DNA from: CPC320 sp002336405
GTDB taxonomy: Bacteria > Pseudomonadota > Alphaproteobacteria > Rhodobacterales > Rhodobacteraceae
Length of the DNA: 64,000 bases
Direction of reading: 5' to 3'
NCBI GenBank assembly: GCA_949372595.1
Contig: CASIAN010000032.1
Span: forward strand, 1-64,000
The notes beneath the pieces were generated by a model, which had not been told where the DNA came from, made no database searches, and saw only the letters and a list, made by a program, of their open reading frames with translations. Shown one piece after another: positions 7,346 through 14,642 of the stretch. Every line of letters starts with the position of its first letter. Positions within the stretch are counted from its first letter, which is position 1. The position numbers and the translations under genes are program-made.

Positions 7346-7986
7346 TAGAGCTCTTTTTCCAGCTCAAAAATAGGATCGAGGACAAGAATAGACCTGTATT
7401 CTCCCGTACCCTCAATGGGTGGTGAGCGGTGCAGGATACCCGACTTTGGGGTCTCTGGCCAAAGACTGCCTCGCAGAACAATTGGCGATCCAGTTGGAAC
7501 AGTAAGGGTTTGGCCTGGCTCTGTTCCATCAATCGAAAAACCGTATTGCGTGCCTGTACCGCGATAGGTGCACAGCAGTCGCGCCGTGATCCGGTCGATA
7601 TGAAATTTTTTACAAGAATTTGTTGTGACCACATCAAGACGTAGCCGGAGATGGGCAGCTTTCATTAAGTCAGCAAAGGCCTTAGCGAGTTCTGTCACAT
7701 CCTCAATAAGCCGTCTGCGCTCTTCGCAATCCGGAGTGCCCGAGATATCGCAGATCTGCTCTAGCGCCTCACTTATCCGGTCAGGAGGCAAAATCACCCG
7801 CGCCTTTGGTAGGCGGTCTGAATCAAGGGTTTTCAACCATGCGAGGACATTCCTGTCGGGTTGCCGCTGGCAAAGGGCAACCGCACATCCCGGATCTCGA
7901 ATGACGGCCAAATCCTGAATGGTCTTTGCAACGCCAACACCCACATCAACGACGGCCTTTTTTGTCTTTTCGTGCAGCATTATCAT
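7345..7986 (-). CDS. DUF1826 domain-containing protein
   Basis: A 213-aa protein of the DUF1826 family, often encoded beside COG0523 zinc GTPases. Its most conserved region is KKFHIDRITARLLCTYRGTG near residue 126, with His, Asp, Arg and Cys in a pattern reminiscent of a metal site in double-stranded beta-helix proteins. The later segment PIVLRGSLWPE and HRSPPIEGTGEYRSILVLD carries another His. The function is not established. Placement in a Zur-controlled operon suggests a role under zinc limitation. The start at 7986 overlaps the stop of the upstream GTPase by ATGA. No membrane segment or signal peptide is present. Confidence 0.85.
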   Translation of the reverse strand: MIMLHEKTKKAVVDVGVGVAKTIQDLAVIRDPGCAVALCQRQPDRNVLAWLKTLDSDRLPKARVILPPDRISEALEQICDISGTPDCEERRRLIEDVTELAKAFADLMKAAHLRLRLDVVTTNSCKKFHIDRITARLLCTYRGTGTQYGFSIDGTEPGQTLTVPTGSPIVLRGSLWPETPKSGILHRSPPIEGTGEYRSILVLDPIFELEKEL

Positions 7987-9197
7987 GCAGCTTCCTCCAC
8001 CCTACGCCAACCGGGGAAGGGATCGGGCATATCAAACGGCAGGGCATTGGGGCCTGCCGCAAGCACTGTGGACACCAGGCAAGCGTCCAACTTCGCCTTC
8101 AATGCGGCCCAGTCGATATCTGCACCGATGAAGACCAGTTCTTGGCGACAGTCGCCCCAAGGTTCCTGCCAATGTGACTGTATATAGTCGCTTGTACTGA
8201 CAGGATCAGGCCAACGCTCCTTAGAGACCGAGGCCCACCAAGTGCCAATCGGTTGCACGCTTGAAAGCGAACCTGCAAGAGAAAATTCGGCGACCCATTC
8301 TGGACGGGTGGCGATCCAGAAATGTCCCTTTGCACGGATTACTCCGGGCATGTCGCCATTAAGAGCGGCGAGAATTTTCTCAGGGACAAACGGCTGTCGG
8401 GCCCGATAGACATAGCTGGTGACACCGTATTCTTCGGTCTCCGGCAGGTGGTCCAAAAAGCCATATAATTCTTTGGCCCACATTGGATGCTCGTGCGCTT
8501 TGTCGAAATCAAATAGTCCGGTGTCGAGTATCTTTACGGCTGCGACCTGTGAATGATTGGTTTCAATAATCTCCGCATCTGCATTCAGGCTGCGGATGAT
8601 CTTGCGGGCAGCCCCGACCTGATCTGGTGTCGCGTCCGTAACCTTGTTCAGGATCACAATATCTGCGAATTCTATCTGATCAGTCAGCAAATGTACCAAA
8701 GTACGCTCGTCTTCTGCACCCATGACCTCGCCCCGATCACGCAGGAAATCGTGACTGGAAAAATCTCTAAGCAGGTTCACGGCGTCAACAACCGTGACCA
8801 TCGTATCCAGCCGCGCAACATCCGACAGGCTCTCGCCAGACTCGTCACGAAAGTCGAATGTAGCTGCGACGGGAAGCGGCTCTGAAATTCCGGTGGACTC
8901 GATCAGTAAGTAATCGAACCGGCACTCTGCGGCGAGGCGGCGCACTTCATCCAACAGATCGTCGCGCAAAGTGCAGCAGATGCAGCCGTTTGACATCTCA
9001 ACCAATGTCTCGTCGGTTCGGCTAAGTTCGGTGTTTGCGTGTACCAGATCAGCGTCGATGTTCACCTCTGACATATCATTGACGATGACAGCCACGCGGC
9101 GCCCTTCACGATTGTTTAAGACACGATTTAGCAAAGTAGTTTTTCCAGCGCCAAGAAAGCCGGAAAGGACAGTGACGGGAAGTCGATTGTCAGTCAT
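7983..9197 (-). CDS. COG0523 GTPase, putative zinc metallochaperone (ZigA/YeiR-like)
   Basis: A 404-aa G3E-family GTPase. Walker A is GFLGAGKTTLLN (residues ~13-24). The metal-binding motif GCICCTLRDD follows at ~71-80, then the ESTG switch and the NKVT guanine-specificity motif near residue 183. The C-terminal CobW_C domain holds HFWIATRPEW and ends GWRRVEEAA. Family members load or move zinc under limitation, and bacterial examples next to znu genes are Zur targets. Length and the C-terminal GWR-type end fit the longer ZigA-like group. It is co-transcribed with a second COG0523 gene 14 bases upstream and overlaps DUF1826 downstream. The client enzyme cannot be read from the sequence. Confidence 0.92.
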   Translation of the reverse strand: MTDNRLPVTVLSGFLGAGKTTLLNRVLNNREGRRVAVIVNDMSEVNIDADLVHANTELSRTDETLVEMSNGCICCTLRDDLLDEVRRLAAECRFDYLLIESTGISEPLPVAATFDFRDESGESLSDVARLDTMVTVVDAVNLLRDFSSHDFLRDRGEVMGAEDERTLVHLLTDQIEFADIVILNKVTDATPDQVGAARKIIRSLNADAEIIETNHSQVAAVKILDTGLFDFDKAHEHPMWAKELYGFLDHLPETEEYGVTSYVYRARQPFVPEKILAALNGDMPGVIRAKGHFWIATRPEWVAEFSLAGSLSSVQPIGTWWASVSKERWPDPVSTSDYIQSHWQEPWGDCRQELVFIGADIDWAALKAKLDACLVSTVLAAGPNALPFDMPDPFPGWRRVEEAA

Positions 9198-9211
9198 TAG
9201 AGCACTCGATT

Positions 9212-10279
9212 TTAGGAGGTTAACACAGAGGTGTTGGTGTGAATGCGCAACATATCAAGGCTGCGCTGCAGTTCTGGTCGGGATAGATCGCGGGCGATAA
9301 CGACGATCCGCGTCTGGCGATCGTCTTTGGGCCAATCTTTCAATTGGACCGGTGGATCAAAGATATGCTGCACACCGTGAAAAACGAAGGGGGCCTCGAA
9401 TCCTTCAAGAAATACAATGCCTTTAATGCGCAGGATATCGGGTCCGCGTATAGCGATTAGCGTTTCGATACAGAGATCAAAGGCTGCGCTGGGGATCGGG
9501 TCATCTAGCACGATAGAGGCTGATCCAATCCTTGTATCATGTGTCGGCTTTGGCGTGACAAGCTGTTGGGCTGGGGTAAAGCCAGTAAGGTTGGCAAGCG
9601 GGTCTAGCTGCGGTTTTTCCCCCAAGGTCCAAGTCAGTACATCCTGTTTTGCGGCTTTCGGCTGCAGGGCGTTCAGGCCCCAAAGCTGCTTAGTTACACC
9701 CTCACCCCGGATCGCATGAACGATCTGCACACCGGGGTTCAGGGCATGAAGACGCTCTTCAAAACCCTGCACTTGGGCTGGTGTGGCAAGATCTGTCTTG
9801 CTGAGAACGATCAGATCGGCCATGGCGGCTTGCGACACCGCCTCGAACTGCGCATCTAGCGTCGCGGCGCCATTTGCGGCATCCGCAACGGTGACAATGC
9901 CGTCCAAGCGTGTGTTATTAGCCAAGAGGTTATCAACGAGAAGGGTCTGCATGATCGGGCCTGGATACGCCAAGCCAGTTGTTTCAATCACGATACGCTC
10001 AAAGTCGATCTCACCGGCCAACTTGCGATCAAAAAGCCGTGTCACTGTCTTTGACAAGTCACCACGGACCGAGCAACAAAGACAGCCAGAGCGCATCAAA
10101 ATGATTTCCTCACTGCTCTTCTCGATCAAATCATGATCAAGACCAGCCTCGCCGAATTCATTTACGATAACGGCCACGCGCCCGGTTGTGCTGTCGGCAA
10201 GCACGGCGTTGAGCAAGGTTGTTTTGCCCGCACCGAGAAAGCCCGTCAGCAAAGTGACTGGAACGCGTGGATCTTGCAT
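9212..10279 (-). CDS. COG0523 GTPase (CobW/P47K family)
   Basis: A 355-aa G3E GTPase. Walker A is GFLGAGKTTLLNAVL, the metal motif is GCLCCSVRGD, the switch is IETTGLAYPGPI, and the guanine motif is LSKTD. The C-terminal CobW_C domain carries RIKGIVFLEGF and HGVQHIFDPP. The sequence is clearly distinct from the neighbouring 404-aa paralogue (different C-terminus, CLCC instead of CICC), so two GTPases of different subgroups are kept together. It starts four bases after the znuA stop, and a zinc metallochaperone role is inferred from that operon. A cobalamin role is unlikely, as no cob genes are nearby. Confidence 0.92.
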   Translation of the reverse strand: MQDPRVPVTLLTGFLGAGKTTLLNAVLADSTTGRVAVIVNEFGEAGLDHDLIEKSSEEIILMRSGCLCCSVRGDLSKTVTRLFDRKLAGEIDFERIVIETTGLAYPGPIMQTLLVDNLLANNTRLDGIVTVADAANGAATLDAQFEAVSQAAMADLIVLSKTDLATPAQVQGFEERLHALNPGVQIVHAIRGEGVTKQLWGLNALQPKAAKQDVLTWTLGEKPQLDPLANLTGFTPAQQLVTPKPTHDTRIGSASIVLDDPIPSAAFDLCIETLIAIRGPDILRIKGIVFLEGFEAPFVFHGVQHIFDPPVQLKDWPKDDRQTRIVVIARDLSRPELQRSLDMLRIHTNTSVLTS

Positions 10280-10282
10280 GTC

Positions 10283-11351
10283 TTAGGATCCTAAGGCGTC
10301 TGACAAGGTTGTGGCGTTATGGCGTATCATATCCAGATAGGTGGATGCAGGGCCGGTTTCACCAGAGAGCGCATCGGAGTACAGTGTCCCACCAATCGTC
10401 GCACCCGTCTCGTTTGCAATTTGCTCCATCATACGATTGTCGGTAATCGACTCGATAAACACTGCAGAAATGCTGTCTCTGCGGATTTGCGTGATCAAGG
10501 CAGCCACATCTGCAGCAGAAACTTCGCTTTCTGTGCTCATGCCTTGCGGTGCTTCAAACGTCAGGTCGTAGGCTGCCGCAAAATATCCAAAGGCATCGTG
10601 CGGCGTGACGACCGTTCTCTTGTCGGCGGGCAAGGCACCCATCATAGCGTCAACGTCAGATTTGAGTGCTACGATCTGGTCCACAAATACTGCGCGATTA
10701 ATATAATATGCGCTTGCATTTGCAGGATCAGCTTGTGCAAGACCCGCAGCAATATTGTTGGCATAGATCACTGCATTGTCGAGGCTCTGCCAAGCATGTG
10801 GATCGAATGTGCCATGATCATGTCCAGCGTGGTCATCATGCTCTTCGTGTTCGTCATGCTCCTCATGGTCGTCATGCTCCTCGTGTTCGTCATGCTCCTC
10901 GTGTTCGTCATGCTCCTCGTCGTTCGTCATGCTCCTCGTGTTCGTCATGCTCCTCGTGTTCGTCATGCTCCTCGTGTTCGTCCTCATGCTCTTCAAACGC
11001 AATTGGTACAATCCCGTTTGTGGCCACCACCATAGCCCCGTTAAAGGAGGCCGCTTCGGCCAGCCGTTCCAACCAGCCTTCGAATTCCAATCCGTTCATG
11101 AACAGCACATCGGCCTCAGCCACCGACCGTGCAGCTTTTGGCGTTGGTTGGTAAACATGGGTATCCCCATCAGGTCCAACGAGCGTTGTCAGTGCGATAT
11201 GCTCACCTCCGATACGCTCTACCATATCCCCGAGTATAGAGAAGGTGGCGACCACAGGAATGGGTTGCTCCGCCCAAGATACGGTGGGCACAGTCAACGA
11301 AAATGTTACAATAGCAGTTGCAGATGCAAAAACTGATCGAAGAGAAGTCAT
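10283..11351 (-). pseudogene. znuA: Zinc ABC transporter substrate-binding protein, one-base insertion in His-rich repeat
   Basis: ZnuA captures periplasmic Zn2+ for ZnuBC. The start MTSLRSVFASATAIVTFSLT gives a clear signal peptide ending in SWA. The mature protein has the metal-site motifs THVYQPTP and FDPHAW, with later PHDAFGYFAAAYDL and VFIESITDN. Between them lies an acidic His-rich loop built from an 18-bp unit encoding DEHEEH. An extra C at about 10921 shifts the frame inside that loop; the C-terminal two thirds are intact in the next frame. Without that base the protein would be ~355 aa and normal. It may be a sequencing or assembly error in the repeat, a null allele or a phase-variable tract. 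The gene follows znuB by 10 bases. Confidence 0.88.
10838..10990. repeat. 18-bp tandem repeat encoding the ZnuA His/Glu/Asp loop
   Basis: About eight copies of an 18-bp unit (minus strand GACGAACACGAGGAGCAT, encoding DEHEEH) lie in tandem. Some copies vary to DDHEEH. One copy, at about 10921, has an additional base that breaks frame. Such loops bind zinc with low affinity in ZnuA proteins. The unit length is a multiple of three, so copy-number change alone would keep frame. Confidence 0.9.
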
Positions 11352-11361
11352 GGTAGTCCTT

Positions 11362-12231
11362 TCAAGTTTCAAAATTGCGGCGCGGCAGGTTTTGAGCAAT
11401 TGCGCCCCCCACCGGACCAAAGATTAGCGACAGTCCGTATCCAACCCCGGCAACTAAAATGATCGCGGGGCCAGAGGGCAGGCTGTAATGGAATGACAAA
11501 AGCAAGCCGATCAGGCTTGAGAGCATCGCAACAAGCGCAGCAGCAGCGATCAACCCGCCGATACTTTCCGCCCAAAAGCGCGCTGCGGCACCGGGCAGGA
11601 TCATAATTCCCACCGCCATTAGCGTGCCAAGCGCATGAAACCCACCCACGAGGTTCATCACCACCAGCGCCAAAAAGGTGAAATGAGTGACCCCGCTGAG
11701 TTTACTAACAGACCTTAAAAACTGAGGATCAGCACACTCCAGAACCAGAGGTCTAAACAGCACGGCGAGCACCAGAACCGACAGACTTGCAAAGGAACAC
11801 AGCAAAATTAAAGCGGTGTTATCCAAAGCCAGTACAGTGCCAAACAGCACATGCATCAGGTCTATGTTGTTGCCGTGGGTCGAAACGATGAGTACGCCAA
11901 GGGCGAGGGAAATCAAATAGAAGGCCGCAAGGCTGGCATCTTCGCGCAGCGAGGTTACCCGGGCGACAAACCCTGAGGCCAGTGCAACGATCATCCCTGC
12001 AATCAACCCGCCAACCGTCATTGCGCCAAGCGACAAGCCAGAGACCAGATACCCAATCGCCGCTCCTGGCAAAATGGCATGCGCCATTGCATCACCTGTC
12101 AAGCTCATATGCCGGAGTATCAAAAACACCCCGACAGGCGTGGCTCCAACTGATACCGCAATGCAGCCCAAAAGCGCGCGACGCATGAAGCCAAAATCCG
12201 CAAAGGGCGCTACCACTAAATCCCAGATCAT
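11362..12231 (-). CDS. znuB: Zinc ABC transporter permease
   Basis: The ABC-3 family permease of the zinc importer, 289 aa, with about eight hydrophobic segments. Characteristic runs are MRRALLGCIAVSVGATPVGV, MAHAILPGAAIGYL near residue 50 and LVGGFHALGTLMAVGIMILP in the C-terminal half. I chose the start MIWDLVVAPFADFG at 12231 because it overlaps the end of znuC, as expected for coupled genes. An upstream in-frame ATG at 12270 would lie deep in znuC and adds an atypical leader. It forms the membrane channel with ZnuC as ATPase and ZnuA as binding protein. Confidence 0.95.
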   Translation of the reverse strand: MIWDLVVAPFADFGFMRRALLGCIAVSVGATPVGVFLILRHMSLTGDAMAHAILPGAAIGYLVSGLSLGAMTVGGLIAGMIVALASGFVARVTSLREDASLAAFYLISLALGVLIVSTHGNNIDLMHVLFGTVLALDNTALILLCSFASLSVLVLAVLFRPLVLECADPQFLRSVSKLSGVTHFTFLALVVMNLVGGFHALGTLMAVGIMILPGAAARFWAESIGGLIAAAALVAMLSSLIGLLLSFHYSLPSGPAIILVAGVGYGLSLIFGPVGGAIAQNLPRRNFET

Positions 12232-12971
12232 GCCGCCGTCTTTCCACAGACATGTGGCGTGCCGGTGCAAGCCTCACACATCTGCCGCGCACGGAACTGG
12301 TTTTCCGACGTCAGAACCTTTGCCGTAGGACCGTGGGCCACAAGCTCGCGTGCCAGCATCATGGTTTGTGGAAAATGTGCACCAACGGTGTTATAGTCGT
12401 GCAAAACAGCAAGAATTGTCCGGCCTTCTGAATGCCAGCCTTTGATCACATCAATCAGATCAGCCATTGTCTTAGTATCAATTGCGGCAAAAGGTTCGTC
12501 CAAAAGCACAAGCTGCGCGTTTTGCAACAAAAGCCTAGCGAACAGCGCCCGCTGCATTTGCCCTCCAGACAGCGAACCAATCGACCGCTTTTCAAATCCG
12601 GTCAAACCAACCGCGGCGATTGCAGCATCCACGCGTGCAGGCATGGCAGGGCCTAATCTGCCGAACGCCCCGATCTCGCGCCAAAGGCCCATAGCAACCA
12701 GATCGACAACGGAAATCGGAAAACTCCGGTCAATTTCGGACTGTTGGGGCAAGTAAGCGATTTCTTCATCACGGAAACCATCGATGTGAACCTTCCCCTC
12801 CAAAGGAGCCAGAGCACCCGTCACACCCTTCAACAGGGTCGACTTTCCTGCCCCATTCGGCCCCACTATGGCCGTGAGACTCCCCTCCTGAATTTCCGTG
12901 TCCAGTTGCTGCACGGCGGGGAGCCGGTCATAGCCAAGCGTCAGGTTCTGAAATACAAGGGCAGCGCTCAT
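12228..12971 (-). CDS. znuC: Zinc ABC transporter ATP-binding protein
   Basis: ABC ATPase of 247 aa with Walker A GPNGAGKSTLLKGV, Q-loop YLPQQSEIDRSFP, signature LSGGQMQRALFARL, Walker B LVLLDEPFAAID and H-loop LHDYN. The C-terminus ends in a Cys/His-rich tail (MCEACTGTPHVCGK) that could sense or bind zinc. The start MSAALVFQNLTLGYD at 12971 is chosen because its ATG overlaps the TGA of the 43-aa ORF upstream (ATGA). The longer frame starting at 13034 covers that ORF in another frame. It is part of the znuCBA importer. Confidence 0.95.
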   Translation of the reverse strand: MSAALVFQNLTLGYDRLPAVQQLDTEIQEGSLTAIVGPNGAGKSTLLKGVTGALAPLEGKVHIDGFRDEEIAYLPQQSEIDRSFPISVVDLVAMGLWREIGAFGRLGPAMPARVDAAIAAVGLTGFEKRSIGSLSGGQMQRALFARLLLQNAQLVLLDEPFAAIDTKTMADLIDVIKGWHSEGRTILAVLHDYNTVGAHFPQTMMLARELVAHGPTAKVLTSENQFRARQMCEACTGTPHVCGKTAA

Positions 12972-13099
12972 ACTGCACCAAATTTGGTTGTTGCCCATAA
13001 AAAACCAAGCCAAAGAGCGGCAACGACGAGGCATGCCACGGTCAATCTCGGACCCGTACCAACAAGGAGAAGCCGCAACGAAATATTTTCTCGTTTCAT
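12968..13099 (-). CDS. 43-aa single-pass membrane protein between zur and znuC
   Basis: A short frame exactly fills the space between zur and znuC. Its ATG overlaps the zur stop (CTATGA) and its TGA overlaps the znuC start (GTATGA). The peptide begins MKRENISLRLLLVGTGPRL, followed by one hydrophobic span (TVACLVVAALWLGFLW) and a short tail ending KFGAV. The positive N-terminus and a single span suggest an inner-membrane protein with N-in topology. Two ATGA-type overlaps in a tightly coupled operon argue for real translation. I do not recognise a family. A role as a small partner of ZnuB/ZnuC is inference from position only. Confidence 0.6.
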   Translation of the reverse strand: MKRENISLRLLLVGTGPRLTVACLVVAALWLGFLWATTKFGAV

Positions 13100-13497
13100 A
13101 GCGTTGCCTCTACCGGTTTGCAGCTCGCGCATGTGCCATTCACTTCGACGACATGGCGTTGCACTAAAAAACCACTACTTTGCAAAGCTGAAGAGAGTTT
13201 AGAAAACACACTGGGCTCAAAATTCTCTTCTACGATCCCGCAGTCGTTGCAGATCGTGAATATTGATGGCTGGTGATGATCTTCACATTGGCAGGCAATG
13301 TAAGCGTTAAGCGATTCAAGCCGATGAACCTGCCCACGCTCAATCAAAGCTGCGAGCGCCCGGTAGACAGTCGGAGGCGCAATTTTTGAATATTTCTCTC
13401 TAAGCTCATCAAGCAAATCGTAGGCAGAATGGGCACTTTTCTCTGCACGCATGATGGAAAGAATCTCTGCTTGCATATTTTCTCCACGTTTACCCAT
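13096..13497 (-). CDS. zur: Zinc uptake regulator (Fur family)
   Basis: A 133-aa Fur-family repressor. An N-terminal winged helix contains LRAEK-like helix 1 and the recognition segment KIAPPTVYRALAALIERGQV (residues ~37-56). The dimerisation/metal domain has the regulatory site (ECQCEDHHQP-type His cluster: CQCEDHHQP) and a structural Cys4 zinc site, CNDCG plus CASCKPVE. I take the start MGKRGENMQAE at 13497, preceded by a strong AGGAGGG ribosome site at 13501-13508; the longer frame to 13542 would cover the promoter. A Zur box just upstream suggests that it represses its own operon, which includes the importer and two GTPases. Confidence 0.93.
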   Translation of the reverse strand: MGKRGENMQAEILSIMRAEKSAHSAYDLLDELREKYSKIAPPTVYRALAALIERGQVHRLESLNAYIACQCEDHHQPSIFTICNDCGIVEENFEPSVFSKLSSALQSSGFLVQRHVVEVNGTCASCKPVEATL

Positions 13498-13522
13498 GCT
13501 AACCCTCCTGATCGAATGTGAA

Positions 13523-13535
13523 GATATAATATAAC
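13523..13535 (-). promoter_or_regulatory. Zur box upstream of zur-znu operon
   Basis: The minus strand reads GTTATATTATATC, matching 11 of the 12 fixed positions of the proteobacterial Zur consensus GTTATANTATAAC. It lies 26 bases upstream of the zur start, overlapping the likely promoter. Zinc-bound Zur would block transcription of the whole leftward operon. Confidence 0.7.
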
Positions 13536-13577
13536 ATAACACAAGACAAGCGGCTTCTTACATGACATCACCAATAA

Positions 13578-13766
13578 TTATTCGGTCTGCTTGATAATTA
13601 TCTGAGACAACCTTTTCCGAAGCTCTTTCTGAAGACCGTTAATTTCGTAGGGCTTCATTTTCTTCCAATTTTGGCATTCTTGTCGATTGCGCCCGCAACT
13701 CAAACACCATCCGTTAGGCCCAGAGAATTCACACACATCAATACATGGGCTTTTACGCCGTTTCAC
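13578..13766 (-). CDS. DUF1289 family Cys-rich small protein
   Basis: A 62-aa protein with the DUF1289 signature: SPCIDVCEF, then NGWCLSCGRNRQEC, i.e. Cys residues spaced C-x3-C...C-x2-C. These four to five Cys probably bind one metal ion (zinc or iron). The C-terminal half is a basic helix (LQKELRKRLSQIIIK). The family is widespread and of unknown function. The gene lies 43 bases upstream of the Zur box in the same direction as the zinc operon, but the Zur promoter separates it, so it need not be co-regulated. The frame is complete. Confidence 0.85.
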   Translation of the reverse strand: MKRRKSPCIDVCEFSGPNGWCLSCGRNRQECQNWKKMKPYEINGLQKELRKRLSQIIIKQTE

Positions 13767-13822
13767 TTTTTTGCCCTCAAGATTAACCCATTCTCTTTCT
13801 AAACAGTCTGCAATTTCTTTTT

Positions 13823-14083
13823 TTACCAGCGCTCCGTCAAAGATTCGACGTCTTCCGACGTTATGTCGTTAATGGGTTTGACAATACGCCAGTCTTGCAC
13901 CGAACCATCTGTATGAGGTGCCGTTATTACCGTTTCAATCGGTGGACATCCTGGCTCATGACAGCGCAGTTCAGCGACAGCAAGTGTTGTCGTTTCAGGC
14001 AAGCCAAAGCCTTCAGAAATCAGCTCTTTAATCCGGCGGACGGCATCTCTGTCTGGGCGAATACGATTAAACAGATTTTGCAT
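13823..14083 (-). CDS. Hypothetical protein with CHEPGCPP motif
   Basis: An 86-aa protein starting MQNLFNRIRPDRDAVRRIKE. It has an N-terminal helix (ISEGFGLPETTTL) followed by AELRCHEPGCPPIETVI, which is the most conserved-looking segment, and a beta-rich C-terminus (WRIVKPINDITSEDV). The C-H-x3-C-P-P arrangement could bind metal. I chose the ATG at 14083, which overlaps the end of the WD40 fragment by 17 bases; an ATG further upstream at 14170 lies in WD40 coding sequence. Similar proteins often accompany COG0523/WD40 gene sets, but I know of no function. It appears intact. Confidence 0.6.
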   Translation of the reverse strand: MQNLFNRIRPDRDAVRRIKELISEGFGLPETTTLAVAELRCHEPGCPPIETVITAPHTDGSVQDWRIVKPINDITSEDVESLTERW

Positions 14084-14604
14084 TTGTATTTCCAGCCCAC
14101 AGTGTCGCCCATAAAATATGTCCTTTATCGTCTCCGATCTGAACGTGCGATAGAGACGCCGTGACAGCAATGGCTGTGACCTCTGCGCCCGTTGAGCCTC
14201 TCAAAACGATCGCATCCTTGCTTTCATCAAGTTCTGACAAAAAGGACAGCGCCATCGCGAAACCCGGCAAAGACCGCATTTTCCTCAGACAAAGCTTGCA
14301 CGCAGGTTGCTATTTGCTTGCCTCCATCGGCTACGCAAATTGGTGCACGGCCCAATGGCCCATCCTTGCCGTCAAACAGCCAGTAAATCGCTTCATTTGC
14401 ACCAGAAGTTGCAAGGTGCGGTGCGTCTCCTATCCAAGCAAAGCTTTTTATCTTTGCAGGATATCCTGACATTTCCAGCTCTCCTTTATCGCGTAAACGC
14501 CACCCGTGCAGCGCGTTCTCTTGCATCGCCGTAACGATGTACTTCCCATCCGGGCTGAATGTCACACCGCTGATGGTTCTGTCCCATCGCTAAACAGCGA
14601 CGCA
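14067..14604 (-). pseudogene. WD40 repeat protein, N-terminally truncated and frameshifted
   Basis: The remnant begins abruptly after an in-frame TAG near 14602 (reading RTISGVTFSPDGKY). It carries WD40-like blades: FSPDGKYIVTAMQENALHGW, ATSGANEAIYWLFDG and the final SHVQIGDDKGHILWATL. The frame shifts by one base near 14236-14242 (GAVLF to SELDESKDAIVLRGSTGAEV). WD40 proteins of this type are beta-propeller scaffolds and are often found beside zinc COG0523 operons in Rhodobacterales. Here probably more than half of the propeller is missing and no start codon exists. Its broken left-hand (5') end marks the right edge of the zinc segment. Confidence 0.65.
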
Positions 14605-14642
14605 GTTATGCTTTATTGGATAAAGGTTAGATGAAGCGTAAC

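Noticed and set aside
9212..10279. COG0523 gene considered as cobalamin biosynthesis cobW
   Set aside because: No cobalamin genes are nearby, and the operon contains zur and znuABC, so a zinc role fits better.
10838..10990. Tandem 18-bp units considered as a CRISPR array
   Set aside because: Units are contiguous with no spacers and encode DEHEEH in frame with znuA.
10319..11154. Long plus-strand open frames through the znuA repeat region, rich in Val/Leu/Met repeats
   Set aside because: They are the antisense of the His/Glu/Asp repeat of znuA; the repetitive composition is forced by the 18-bp unit and there is no ribosome site or family resemblance.
12971..13034. Longer znuC start at 13034
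   Set aside because: It would overlap the 43-aa ORF out of frame and add residues unlike ZnuC; the ATGA overlap at 12971 is the better start.
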